A stretch of 64,000 bases of DNA from Anticarsia gemmatalis (GCF_050436995.1 NC_134776.1:16843001-16907000), one strand, 5' to 3'; shown: positions 25,301 to 40,300, counted from the first letter of the stretch. Notes: generated by a model not told the origin, from the letters alone. Numbers and translations: made by a program.

Positions 25301-28300
25301 TTGCAATTAACATGAGTAAATTAAAATAAATTAATTGCAATATGCAACAAACAGAAAAAATAAATTAATTGCAATGTTTTTTTGATACAATTACTAAGGT
25401 GATTAAAATATTTATTGATTAATGCCCAACACTGCCACGCAATTTGTAGGACAATGTGCGTGGTGAACTATGCAAAACTGAAACACGAAGGACAAAGTTG
25501 GCGCCATTCCAATACGCTCGTTTAATACTAGGCTGTGATAACTCAGAGGAGCATAGATAACAGAATTCATGAAACCAGAAAGTTCAAACTATTGCGAGTG
25601 ATTTAAAAATACGTCGTCGTATCCTACTAGTAATAAGGTCGAAATCGTATCAAAACAGGAATAACCTACGCTAGCGAAGCATTGGTAGTGATTGAGCCTC
25701 AACCCTGTTAAATCGGGTTTGCGTACTTTCCAGTCAATTTTCTCAATATTTATAACACGAAGGAAAACGATAAATTATGGCAAATAAAACGTTGTTGATT
25801 GGTTTTACTGAATGTATAAACTAAAAGTAGAAAATTGATAGTTTAATGTCATAATTTCCAGTTTTAAACAAATGTGGTAACTACAGACGAACTGAGATGG
25901 GCGTGTCTCTACCCCTGCCAGTATGATTGCGAGTGTGTGTATTCGTAACGTAATGTAAGCAACTCACACTACCATCGCTGTTGTAGTGTACGGTTATTTC
26001 AGTCTCAGGAATGAAAGGACGTGGTGTCATCGGTCTATCGCTTGCTCATCTTCTTACGTAAAAAAACGAATTGTCAAATATGTTAAAACTATCCCGCCTA
26101 AAATCTCTATCTAGCCTATCCTGGCAAATATTCACAATATTATTAGGTAATTGCATGATCTACAATTTTTGCTGACATAATTTCACCGTTGGAATTATTG
26201 CAAGAGTACTTACCCCTATTTTTAAGCTAAATTGAATCAAAATTCAATATTGATTTTATTGACAATAAATGTCGTTTTTAAAAAGCTTTTTTCGGCCTTC
26301 TAACAATTCGACAACTAATAAAACACAATACAACAACAGAGTCAAGCTGAATGTATAATAGAATACGGGAATTAACGCGAACACGCATTTTACCTTAAAA
26401 TGCCTAACGTTTCGGCGCAGGTTGCACTCGCCGTGGTCCCAGGCAGACTGGGAGACGGCGAGTGCAACCTGCGCCGAAACGTTAGGCATTTTAAGGTAAA
26501 ATGCGTGTTCGCGTTAATTCCCGTATTCTATTATACATTAAACATGCAACGCGAGAGTTTAAAAGTTATGAGAGTCAAGCTGAGTTAAGAGGCATTTAAT
26601 TTACAAAGTGGGAGCTACTGACGTGACATTGTAGTACATTTTATACTATAACTTGACGTCATGCGACTTTTCAATTATATGAATCGCCATAATTATATAC
26701 AACATTAAAAATAGTCGTCATCCCTGTTACATTATTTATTATGCTCATCTTTGGAATTATAGATAACATTGTAATATAATGCTGTTTATTTTTGATCAGT
26801 ATGTAGTGATAGATTTATAAAATATGTATTCACATATTTTAATTCCTTTTGCATGGTATAAATTACCTTGTTTAAAAAATGAAATAACTTAGCCTAGTTT
26901 AATTGCTATATTTTGTCATTGAATATATTTTATTTTTATAAACTAAGTACAGGTTTATAAATCACACCGTATTTATTATCGTTTTAAGAGATTCTTGGAG
27001 TAAAATGATAAATAGGAACGTAATGTTTCACATTGCTAACAAGTTGTGTACAGTTGCATACTATGTTTGTATCTTGTGAAAGGGTTGTTACTGAGTGGAA
27101 GGAGTACATTATGAATGAAACTGTACTCGACTCTCTCTAGCGTAAGCGTTTTCACTAAAGAGGGTTGAGACTCCTCCCACCCTTCGATTTCGTGCTAAAA
27201 GTATCCTTTCTCTTTCCTTCGTGTGGAGCCCATCGTTTTTAATTTATGCATTCCTGGTGCCAGCAACTAAATCCGTAGGCTTCTTTCACGTGAGCACTGG
27301 CTTCTTTCAATCGATTTTATTCTATCTACGTCACGTAGGTTCATAATTTACTCCGCCGTTTTATGATCTCCTAGTAATTCAGAACTGTTCCACTGGCTTC
27401 TTTCAACCCGGCACAGGCTTCTTTCAATCGATTTTACGAATGGAATACGCATTGCTCTTTCGTTTCGTGGTCCCCTAGTATTTTAAAACTGTTTGACTGG
27501 CTTCTTTCATCCTGGCACTGGCTTCTTTCAATCGATTTTATGATGCTATTTCTCTGTCTCTTTATGCATTCCTGATAATTGCAGAAAGTTTTTTTTTTCA
27601 ATAACCAGCCAGCCCATCAAACCGCCATGTTTTATGGCAACATGATGAAGACTGCATTTTTCGTTTCATTCCGGAGGGAGAAACAACTGTTTAGGTTTAT
27701 CCGCAAACTTAATGACTGACACTGCGATTTATTAATTCATTATTGCGAATACAAAATATAAAAATATAAAATAATTAATAACTATAATTGTGCTGTAATA
27801 TTTAATTTGATTATTTTATACTTCTTTGAAGTTATACAAATACAAATTTCGTAAACACTGAACTCTGAAACATTCTACCACAGTCTGTTACTATTAATTC
27901 TGGTGTATCGAATAAAGAAACAACATTTGTAAAGAGTAACTTTAACTCATTAGTGTCTTGACCAACCACAGGACACAACGAAAAATATTTTTGAAGAACC
28001 GGCTATATACAAGTCGGAATCGCGCAAGAAGGTTTCCATACCACCATCCTACTAATATTATAAACGCGAAAATTTGTGAGAATGCATGAATGTATGTACG
28101 TATGAACGTATGTACTCTTTCACGCAAATACTACTGATCTGATGACGAGATACTGCCTGGAGACAAACAGACAGCGCAGGCTTAGCAATAGGGTCCCGTT
28201 TTACCCTTTGGGTATGGAACCCTAAAAAGCATCTATTACAATCAGAACATATCGATAACCATTTGATTGAGGTAGAGGGCTTAATACATCTGCATGAACT

Positions 28301-31300
28301 ATACATATATGTCTAAGAGACATAAGGTTTATCCCAAGAGTGCATTGGTTGTTGTGGAGCTCTTGGTACCTTTTTATGCGTTCAACAAATAAGACAATGA
28401 TTTATGTACTTCTGCACAAATGATCTTAAGCAATAAATAATCAAAAATGATTTCTAACAATCTCTAAAGTCCATGTACATCGTGGAAGATTCAATTAACT
28501 GGATTACGATTAAATAGTCTGCGCGTGACATTCATGTCCTTTACCTTACGGTATTCCAGGGTAAAGTTAAAATCATGTATATATAGTATTTTCAATTTAC
28601 TACGGAAAAAAATAATTCCGAATCGTAATATTTAAAGAAAAACTTTTTAAATATGTACTTCTAACATTAATAAAATATTATACTAAACTAATTTATTTTT
28701 TTTTTTTATTTTTTTTACCCATTACTGTCCCACAGCAGGGCAAGGGTCTCCTCCCAAACTAGGGGAAAGGGTTAGGCCTTGAGTCCACCACGCTGGCCAA
28801 GTGCGGCCAATACTAAACTAAACTATAAATAATTACCAAAAAACAAATATTTACAATTATACAATATATTTACAATATATACTATGCATACAAAAGATGT
28901 GCGTCAAACGTCGTAAAATTTTTCCTCACCATCGTCGACTGGTAACGTAATTTTCTCAATTGTTAAGAAATCATTGTCCTCGTATTGATTCAGGTGTGTA
29001 TGCGAAGCCTAAATAGGCACCAGTTGCTCTTGCTGAAAGTTCAATGACAAAAAATCCTGGCAACCTGATTTTGCACACACGACGTATTTCACTGAGGCCT
29101 AATTATTTATTCTTTATTTATTTATTTATTGTCTAAATATTATAAATATCGATCGTTATTTTAAGAGAAAAGAATAATCAGCTGTTGGTTTGACATTAGC
29201 TGTCCTGCTTTTTCCTGTAAAACGAATAATTTTATTTTATTTTAATGAACTTTTACAATACCAACGTTTATCACAATTATTGTAACATAACGTTGACCAC
29301 TAACCATACAATAAGAAGAAGAAGACACTTATTGTATTGTTTTCCTTCGTTCCACGAATGAATGAAAACATTAGTTGCAGAACTCCGGAAGTAAACTATT
29401 GTTAAAGAACTACATGAGGTAATTACAAAAATACTGCCATATCGAGCAATTTATTTTCTTATTATGGTTTGAAACGTAATTAATCTTTCACTACATGATT
29501 TAACTCAGCCGGAATTCTTCGTTCTCATTATTTTTCTGTAATGAAAAACACTGTCGATACAAGTACTTCATGTATCACAGACGTCGTTTATTGCGAAATA
29601 ACCGAAGTGAACTTCGCGCAATCACGAATCGACACTCACCAGGAGCTCATAGCTCGCAAGAGAAACATAGTTCGTATGAGGCTCAATGGATACAAACACC
29701 CTTCAAAACACTATCCCTCTCTAGTGTTTGCTCTTTCGCACCCGTACATTGTAGTCTCCACCCCTGTAGAGTAAACGTACGACCTTGAACTTTGAACATT
29801 GACCCGAATGGCGGGAGAATAGTATTGACACTGACAGTGCACTATCTTATAAAACTTTTTTAAGTAAAAGGAACACCGATTTTATTAATAAAAACATTTA
29901 ATGCTTAAAATCTAAAGCTAAAAGTAGGTATTGGGGGATCAATCTGAGAGCGAATTAAACGAAAATACCTCCTTTTGACACACATAATGATTAATAAATT
30001 TTCCCAGCTTCCGACAGCTTTTCTACCTGTTCGTCATCCTTCGTTTGTCAACTTGGGATTACTTTAATTTTAGGGCGCGTTCTCACTATGTCGTAACTAT
30101 TAATTTATCATTGGACGACTGTCCTCTCTAGCTGTTCCCATTAAAACGATTGTTTGTCGTGCTAGCCGTCCCCACTGTCATCATAATCTGTCGTCACTTC
30201 AAAAAATGTGGTAGACAGTAAATCGTGTCGTTCGTTCACGACACTTAAAACTACACGATTATCTGTCGTCACGACAAAGTGGGATTGCGCCCTTAGTTTA
30301 CATTTTCAACGTATAAGTCGCAAAAAATCGAAAAATTTATTAGAAAAATATTCGAAATAAATGCATTAAAAAGGCGAGTAAGTAGCACACTCTATGGAAA
30401 GTATGCTATTGCTTAATATTTTAGTTGTACTATTTGAAAATGAAATTACAAGCTAAAAACGTTTTGATAAATAATTCCTAAATAATACTAGCAGCATTAC
30501 CACGTTGGATGACAATGCTTATCCTTTTACCTCAGTTAAAGCCGACATCCTGGTCACGTGTAGCGGCAACGAGACGATAAGCGATCTCTCGGTAGAGACT
30601 ACAAACGCTCGGGCATACTTATAGTATCAAAGTTTTAACCCCAAGCGGTGCAAATTCACAAATACCAATAATGTAACTTTATTTGCGCCGTTCGAGATTT
30701 TCGGATAATGCGGAAGCAGCGCCAGCACTACGCACCGTGCCTGGAACATTTCCATATTCCAGGCACGTTGCGTAGTGTGTGAATCGCAACTTCGAACTAA
30801 AACTTTGGGTATAAAGTTCTCTCACAATTTATGCTGCACTGGTAGTAGTATCCCATTGAATATCGAACTGCGCCGCTGCCGTCCGTAAGCTCCGCCCATA
30901 TTTAATATATACATATGTGTGCGTGCGTATATGCAACGATCTGCACTGGAACTGTTGAAAGGGGAGCGCGAACCTGTGAGTGCAAAAAACTCTCCTGCAC
31001 ATTCATGATTGCCGTATAGCAGATGCACTTAAATTCAACACTGAGAACCATTCATGTCGGCCCGGAGTGCTAGCTTTTTCAATCGTAATTAATTCATTTT
31101 CTATTGGGTACTTAACTTCGTAGAGAAATTGCATAATAAATACGAGTATAAACAAAGTAAGAAAATAAAAAGGAACGCCGTATCGGAAAAATCTCAAAGG
31201 AAGTTCAAAGTCGTCACCAGTGCTTATAATATATTATCTTCATTTACAATATCCATATAAAAGATCTAGTAGGATTTTTGTGATTTATTTATGCGTAACA

Positions 31301-34300
31301 CTGACCCTTCCCTTTAAATAAGAATATAAGAATATATTTTTTAAATAAATATCATTGGACAACTCACACACGGTCATTTGATTCCAAACTAAGCAGAGCT
31401 TGTACTATGGTAACCAAATAACTGATAAACATACTTATATATTTCTAAATACATACTTATATAGATAAATTGACATCCAGGCTGAGGACAAATACTCGTG
31501 CTCATCACACAAAGATTTGCCCCGGGTGGGATTCGAACCCACCACACGCGGCGCTACGGTTGTTGCGGCGAGGTGACCGCTTAAACCACTGCGCCAAACG
31601 TGCAGTTGAAAACCTTTGTCTAGCTTAATTAAATGAACTTATCGAGCTATACGTTATTGATATAAATACTCTACAATGTACACAGGTACTCTTTAATATA
31701 TGTAGTGAAAGCCTTTATCTCTGATTATGTCGACCCACAAACCACTTATTCATATATTTCTTAAGATTTTTATGATTAACTACTTGGTTAATTTATCTGA
31801 AAAAATCAGTTGCACCAAAGAGAAGGCCGCCGTTGAAGGACGGATCTTAATAATTAAAATCTACTAATGGTAGACTATTATAACGCCAATTCGCATAAAA
31901 GCGACATGGTGCCCTTTTTCACCTGGATATTTGTTGAAACAAATTATACAAACATTTTGAACAAGTTTGTGCATAATAATATGTGATGGCTGAAGTTTTC
32001 GACTTTTAGAGTAATGTTTTGGTTAATAAAATGGCCTTCGAAAGTACATATATATCTGTATCAGTAATCATTTAATCATTGTTTTTGTCAAGTCATGTAA
32101 TTAATCTCGTTTTCTTTAATAACTTATTTACTAATCATGATTGTAGATCTTATTGTTGCTACGTATATGTTGCTACACTCGTAGCTAGAATGTAGCAACA
32201 TATACGTAGCAACGTAGCGGTTTGCACGTAGCAAATGTTGAAGTTACAATCTCTTCACGTTTATCTTCTCCTGGTTGAATTGGTAACTGTTATTGAACGG
32301 GTTCCAAGAAGCATGTTAGTAGCTGTACATTACTTTATTGAGCCTCTCACTTCGGTGACCAGTGAGTGAGAGTAACAGAACATCTAGTTGTTTGGGGGCA
32401 ATACAGAATACAGACCACTCCCATTTCATTGATGCATCCATTCATATAAACTTTCTCTAGTTGATGCTCGTAACTTCTTTAGTGATTTTTCGGAATGAAT
32501 CCCTTAGTAACTGTTGCGTTATTGTCGACACTTTTTGGGTTCACTATTAATTTCTTGTAAGTTGTTTCTTGTCTTACCTTTTTTATGAGGTTAACTGTCG
32601 TTTTTATCGTAAATTCACGAATGTGACAAATGAAACGAAGCCATATTTTATTTTCCTTTAACTTTTGTTCTTATTGTAAATCATTATTTATTTATTTAGT
32701 TAATAATAAAATGTACATAATATATCTAGGAAAGTTTGATTTCGGAAACAATTCACTCTAACAATCTAATATGCAAGAGATTAAAATATGCGAAATCGTT
32801 GCCGATGTTGCCATGGTAACCGACTGGCTTCATAGTACTAGGGCAACATTAAAGTCAAGTAGTATCAGTTCGCTCGGATGTTCAATCAGATGATGCGGTG
32901 TATAACACGTCATTAATATTTTATGGTGTATGTGTGGTATGTATATATAAAGTTTAGTAGTTAGGTATAGTTTTAGTCATCGTCGCTCCACTCCTCAAAA
33001 GCGAAGTGCGCTCACGAAGCCACAATAATTATTTTAAAACATGATTTTTCGAAATGGATTTCGAAAAGACCATCGTTGCCTTGAACTTAATAGTTAAGAC
33101 CCACACTCAAGAGATATAAGATACAAAAACAATATTGGGTACACCTCTTTTTGGAGCGACCGACCTTGAAGTAAAAAGTGTTCCACCAATTTTTATAGGC
33201 TTAGAGAACACCCAAAGATTTTTTTCGAATATTTTTGAATGAATGTGCAAAGTTTTGATTAGGTTTTTATATTTCTACATCTAGGTTACTCTCCTACGAA
33301 ACTGTTTTTGACAATAGCACCAAAGTCAGCTCAAATTGGTTTTCTCGACCATTCTAAACACAATTACATTTATTATTCCTCATACAATGTACCTATAGTC
33401 TAAACGTGTTCCATTTTAAATAATATAAATAATAATAGAGTATTGCATCAAAATCTTCTGATAGAACAATTCAGCAGCAAATATGTCCAATTATTTCGCC
33501 CGTAGTTTTACACTACGAAGGGCTGTGACGTGCCCTCATCATGACGACAAAGTCAGGATTTCAATTCTTCTGTACTTAAGTGAAAAGTCTGAGACAATAA
33601 AATTTCCCGCGGTCAAAACACTATTTAAACAAATTTAATAACTACGTAATCAATCACTCTTTAGTCTTTTTCGTGGCAACATGTTCACCCAATTGCGAGA
33701 AATTATTAAAATTTTCATATACGTTCTTCATATTATGGAAGTTTTCCAAAGTTTCATCTTCATTATTATAGTTTTTTTCACTTTGTATTGACTCATAATA
33801 TACCTAAATCCTTATGTTATATATGATTACAGAGATGCACCAGAGCCTACAGGTGAAGAAGGTGAAGACACAGATATGGAGTTGCCTAAAGTATATGAGC
33901 CGGTGTTTGATTACGCCGAGCTGCGCGAACGTTTAGATATGTTCCTTGCACAGTTTAATGAGATGGTGCGAGGCTCCGGCATGGACCTTGTTTTCTTTCC
34001 CGACGCGATGCTGCATCTTGTCAAAATATCCAGAGTTATACGGCATCCTAGAGGAAACGTCATGCTTGTGGGTGTAGGTGGCTCAGGAAAACAATCTCTG
34101 ACCAAATTATCAACATTCATAGCTGGTTATCGTTCTTTCCAAATCGCACTCACGAGGTCTTACAACGTGGCAAATTTTCTTGAAGACCTCAAACTGCTTT
34201 ATAGATCTTGTGGTGTACAGGGAAAAGGTACTACTTTCATATTCACAGACCTCGATATCAAAGAGGAGGGTTTTCTGGAATATCTCAACAACATACTATC

Positions 34301-37300
34301 GTCGGGAGTGATATCGAATTTATTTACTAAGGATGAGCAACAAGAAATAATTTCAGAATTGACACCCATTATGAAACGTGAAAATCAAAAAAGAACCTTA
34401 ACCAATGAATTGGTGATGGAATATTTCTTAAATAGAACATGTCAGAACTTACACGTAGTATTGTGCTTTTCACCAGTAAGTATACTAAATTAGCGTCTTT
34501 TCGATATAATTAATTTAAAAACATTATTTGGTATCACTGAAACATAATGCCTTGTCTGTTTCTATATTTACTGTAACAATTGTTTGGAGGTAAAATACAA
34601 AAACAATATAATAGCAATAAATATAATTTTGTGAACTTGTTTTTGAGATAAATAATATATAATGTTTTTACAGGTAAGTGAAGCATTCAGATACCGTGCA
34701 ATGCGGTTTCCGGCACTTATATCAGGTTGCACAATTGATTGGTTCCAACCTTGGCCCAAAGATGCACTTGTATCAGTAGCTGATCACTTTTTGGCAGAAT
34801 TCGAAATCGAATGTACTAAAGAAGTTAAGAAAGAATTGGTGACAGTTTTAGGAACTATACAAGATGTTGTGTCTCAAGTATCAGCTGAATATTTTCAAAG
34901 ATTCCGTAGGTCATCACACGTTACCCCTAAATCTTATCTCAATTTTATTGGCGGCTACAAAACAATTTATCAGATGAAACAAAAAGAATTAGGCGACGGA
35001 GCGCTAAGAATGGATACTGGTCTTGAGAAACTACGCGAGGCGTCTATATCTGTAGAGGTTTTGAAAAAAGACTTGGCTGTTATGGAACAAGATTTAGCTT
35101 TGGCTTCTGAAAAAGCAGACCGAGTGTTAACTGAGGTGACAGATAGGGCTATGCAAGCAGAAATAGTAAAGAATCAAGTGCAAATTGTAAAGGAGAAAGC
35201 TGAGGCTCTTGTAGCTTACATTGCCGAAGAAAAAGAGAAAGCTGAATTGAAACTGGAAGCTGCTAAGCCCGCTTTAGAAGAAGCAGAGTCTGCCTTGAAT
35301 ACTATAAAGCCAGCACATATAGCGACGGTTAGGAAATTAGGAAGACCACCACATCTTATCATGAGGATCATGGACTGTGTACTTATCTTATTCCAGAGAA
35401 GATTACACCCTGTTATATCCGACACAGCTGCCCCTTGCCCAAAACCGTCCTGGGCAGAATCGCTGAAGGCAAGTTTTCAAAACCATTTATGTCAAGTATT
35501 GAATACCTAATTAAAATCAGCTGTTTCTGAAAACAAACATACGAACTATTGGTTGACTGTTAAAATGAAAATGTTATATAAGTTGATACCATTATGTATC
35601 AACTTAAATGTAAAAAACCTTTTATATGATGCATAAATGTTTATTTGTAATAAACATTAAGTAGTTTAAATCAATCGAAACAAAGCACTACTCTTCATAA
35701 TATTATCGCGGCGTCGCGAGTACTTTCGACTAACTCGCGTAGACAAAATATGAGCAATATGGCCGCTTATCTACGGTCTCATCACATTCCAGACATTTCT
35801 ACACTGTCCTCGCAGTGTCTTTTCGCTGGGCACACATCCAACAGCGACTTTGACTTTAGGCCTCGCCGTGGTTGAAACTATCTTCGTCATAAGTCCAGTT
35901 TTTGAATTAAGTAGTCTCGGTTCTGTCTTGAGGTCAATATTTCTATGTAATTTAAGTAAGTCTTCCGTCAAAGTTGTCCTGAACTGCCTGTGTGATATGG
36001 ATTTATTGGCAGATTTAAATATAATAAACGTATTAAATACTAGCTGACCCGCGCAACTTCGCTTGCGGCACATAAGAGAGAATGGTAAAATTTTTCCCCG
36101 TTTTTGTAACATTTTTTACTCGTACTCTGCTCCTATTGGTCGTAGCGTGATGATATATAGCCTATAACCTTCCTCGATAAATGGGCTATCTAACACTGAA
36201 AGAATTTTTCAAATCGGATCAGTAATTCCTGAGATTAGCGCGTTCAAACAAACAAACAAACAAACATACTCTTCAGCTTTATAATATTAGTATAGATAGC
36301 AGTGTTAAAAAGTCGTCGAAACACTTTTTTGTATCATATTTTATTGCGCGAACTTTCCATGGGCTGAGCAGATAGGATTTGATCTTTTCTGTCCACTTTT
36401 CCCATGGACTTGTTGTAGTTCAGGACAGCGCTTGGCTTATAAGTCAGCCTGACATATTTTTGTCGCGTACCGATTTGGACGGAATGGTATGTCGAGAGCA
36501 TGCCTACTGGGCTAGCGTCTCGGCATACCATTATCGACGAATCGGAGCAGTAGCTGGCCAAAACTTCACCTTGTCTTAGTTCTGTCTTAGTTACTTTCTT
36601 CAATGAATCGGGAACGAATTCCGATTCAGTCGTAAGGTCCCGTAACAGTCAGTCTGTTGTCTTTTTAGACACCGTGCTAATAATGGACTATTTTAAATAT
36701 TTACCATTATTAGCGTGTGTCCGCGGTGAAGTAGAGGCTCTACTAAGTCGTATACAATCTTAGCAGTAGCATTGCTGGGACGTATCGTTACTGCCGGTTG
36801 TAACATCTTCAGTCGTGTCTGTGTCATCAGGTCTCTCGTCAATGTTAGTAGGATTAACCTCGTCAGATGTTTTCTCGTTAGACTTTTCCTTTCGCACATA
36901 AATATGAAACTTCCACAGAAACCCAGAGAAAGGTTCTCACAAGTTCTTAAGTCTTTCACTCCAACTTTCGCAGCATTTGACGAAATCGGCTGAGCGAAGC
37001 TCAGTCGATTTTTTATCGATTTAGGATTCATCAATTACCACTTCTTGGGAAGGATGATGTAATGTGAGAATTTGCATAGTTTGTTTGGTTCCGATTCTAA
37101 TTCTGTTCTTTATTTTGTCGGTGTCGACGAATTGGATCAGTGATTTAATTAATAAAAATCTATTTTAAGACTTTATTTTCCGAAAGAAGTACACAATATA
37201 GTACTAAAACCATTAAAACTAAAATAGGACTCCTCTTCCAACCGGAAGAGGCGGGTACAGCCCTTGAAGAATTAATATGGCTAATAAACTGACCATTGCG

Positions 37301-40300
37301 TCTCTGTCAATTGGTGTCCATCAGTGCAGTCTCAATGTCCGGTAAGATGTTTTTCTGGTCTTTTAATAATTTGATTTTCTGATCGGCGTATCTATTCGTT
37401 TCTGTGCAAATACTGTCTATGAAGTCAGTGTCAATCATTTTGTAAAAAATATCGACGATAGTTGTCTGGTCTGTGATTGGAAATGTCGGTCCTGGCCACC
37501 CAGTAAAAAATTCACGACGTCCTGTAAAAGTCGGTCTGTCTCTCTTCTAGTCAAAATTGTAGCAATTAGTCGGTGTAATTAGTCTAACGGCCAAGTTATT
37601 TTGTCGGCATTCTGCCTCAAGTATACGAGTCTCGTATACAGTCATGTCAGTGTAAGTTGCAGGCTCCGCTGTAGCGCCACGTAATGTAATTATAGGTAAA
37701 CAGCAGTTATCGTTTTCTGTCTCTATGTCACAGTCACTTAAGTCATCTGTTAATAGTTTCTGTAAAATTCTTGTCTGGAAAAAAGGACTCATGGTAAACA
37801 ACGTCCTGGTTTTCTATATTTGAATTACCTAAATGAATATACTTTTAGTGCATACCAATTAAAGTATCCTGTTTACTTGTGGAAGGGTCACAGTAACGAC
37901 CAGATCAGATTTGCCTACCATGTTGTTTCCTGAAATAAAATTATGCTATTTACTTCATTTTAAAATTAACCCTAACTTTTACTATAATTTACCTCATCAG
38001 AACGCGATTAGAATTAATAAAGAAGAAGTACCTCAGAAAAGGTAGAATACCATAAAAACAAAAAGATTTATAAGAAATAAAACATACTGAAGGCATCAAA
38101 TGTTTTATCTTCCATCGCCAACCCCTATTTTTTTATTGACTTTTTAGTATAATTTATATGGCATAACAACGTTTGCCGAGTCAGCTAGTCATACTAAAAG
38201 TAACATAGAAAGTTTTGTCTGAAGGCTGACGCGTTAGAGAACGTAAACAGAAGACATCCTGCAGATTTATTATATCCTGGTACCATTACCTATTGCGTTG
38301 CCAAGTTTGTTTGCTATAGCTAGTTAGCTATTAACTCTTCTCACCCTTCTCCTACTATGTTTGTTACTCGTTGATTGAGGGAGACAGCAATAGCACAGTA
38401 TTGATTTATAGCGGTAGTGCAAAAGCTATCTGGTAAATAAATGTACATCCTTGATTTTATACTAACCTGGTAGTACGAACTCGCAAATTGCCTACTTCAG
38501 TTTGGTTAACCAACTTCAGACAGTTGAATAAATATTCATTTTTATCGACAACGCCATGTTGTGGTTACTTTGTAATGAATTAATTTAGCATCATTACTTA
38601 TGTTTTTGTTATTCTACGAGGTGTATGATAGAGATTTTTTTACAATACTAAATAAACAACTAAACTAGCCTAAATAGAAATTCAGTGTGCCAAGGTATTT
38701 GGTATTTACAAAAGCACACTAACCATTTTTTTTTGAGGTAACTATCTCTTCTTGAGTTTTGTAATTTTTTATTTCATTTTAAAAATACAACTCCCGCACT
38801 AAAAATTGCTCTTGTTTCACGGGGACTTTAACAAGCATATAAAGAACGATCAGACCCGAAACAATTAATTTTTATTATTTGTGGATCGCACAAATAATTG
38901 TTTCGTGTGGGAATCGAACCCACGATCTCCCGACGCAATGGTAGCGACGTGGCGACCTTAACCACTATGACACGGAGGCTGTCAAAAATAGTAATATGAA
39001 GTTAATTTAGTTTAATTTGTAATGTCACCATTCTGAGAGCTGAGTTTTACGCCAACATATATTACGAATGTTGTACTAATATTAGGTAGGACTCTTATGT
39101 ATTTTTAATTACTTGAAATCTTCGGTCTTTTTCGGGAGCCGGGGACAAGCATAGGATATTTTTTTTTAAATTCAAATTGTATAATAGAAGATTCGCGATA
39201 AAGTAGAGAATATAGACTTTCGCAGACAGGCAAACTAAAATTCCCGTTTAAGGAAGTATGTCCACGAAATACTAAGATAATATTGAATTTTCTAGGCTGT
39301 CAGTTTCTAGCAATTAACTTTACACTTTTCAGATGATGGCCAGTACAACCTTCTTGTTACAACTTCAAAACTACCCAAAAGATATAATAAACAATGAGAT
39401 GGTGGAACACTTGGTCCCTTATTTTGAAATGGAGGATTATAACATGGATACAGCTAAACGTGTGTGCGGTGACGTCGCTGGGCTGCTGTCTTGGACGAAG
39501 GCTATGGCTTTCTTCCACAGTGTCAATAAAGAAGTCCTTCCTTTGAAAGCTAACTTGATGCTACAAGAAGCCAGACTAAAGGTTTGTCTAACATTTATAG
39601 GAGTACACAAACTCAGTAATGAATTGGAACGCCATGTAATATGCCTTTATTTATTTTGTAGGTAGCCATGGATGACTTGGCGTCTGCAGAAAGACAGTTG
39701 GAAGAAAGAGAAATGTCATTGAGGAAAGTTAAAGAACAGTATGAATCTGCAGTGTCTGAAAAGCAGCAATTGACTGACGCTGCTAATGTATGCTTAAGAA
39801 AAATGACTGCAGCAACAGCCTTAATTAATGGATTGGGTGGTGAGAAAATAAGATGGACTCAGCAAAGTAAAGACTTTAAAGAGCAACTTGGTAGATTGGT
39901 GGGAGATGTAGTTTTAGCTACAGGATTTCTCTCGTATTGCGGTCCTTATAACCAAGAATTTAGAAACAGTCTTCTCAGCACGTGGATGGGAATTTTAACA
40001 AATAAACAAATACCTGTCACACAAGATTTAAACATTACCAATATGTTAATTGAAAATTCGACTATTTCGGAATGGACACTTCAGGGCCTTCCTAATGATG
40101 ACCTGTCAGTTCAAAATGCATTGATTGTGACAAAATCTAGTTCCTATCCACTTTTAGTTGACCCACAAAGTCAGGGAAAGAATTGGATAAAAAATAAAGA
40201 GAGTTCAAATGAGCTGCAAATAACTTCATTAAATCATAAATACTTCAGGACCCATTTGGAAGACAGCTTGTCTCTCGGCAGACCATTGTTAATTGAAGAC

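Larger units (their letters stand above)
7939..33832 (+). other. 25.9-kb intron between AAA3 and AAA4 exons
   Basis: Donor gtaagt at 7939, acceptor attacag ending at 33832, phases compatible. The intron contains the great palindrome, DNA transposons, Helitron parts, SINEs and a tandem repeat listed separately. No dynein coding sequence appears inside and none is missing between the two exons. 7939-9005 shows nothing recognisable. Confidence 0.9.
35469..39332 (+). other. GC-AG intron of the dynein gene
   Basis: Starts gcaagt after aag at 35468 and ends tttcag at 39332. It joins SLK to MMAST in frame within the microtubule-binding domain. The rest of the donor matches the strong consensus expected of GC donors. 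Contains the piggyBac relic and a SINE. Confidence 0.85.

Noticed and set aside
22829..25442. 8-bp duplication around the hAT element
   Set aside because: ctgtagag and ccacgcaa differ, so a hAT duplication is not supported.
31500..31602. tRNA gene on the minus strand
   Set aside because: Only the B box and head fold resemble a tRNA; no valid anticodon arm, and a near-identical dispersed copy at 62170-62419 shows it is a SINE.
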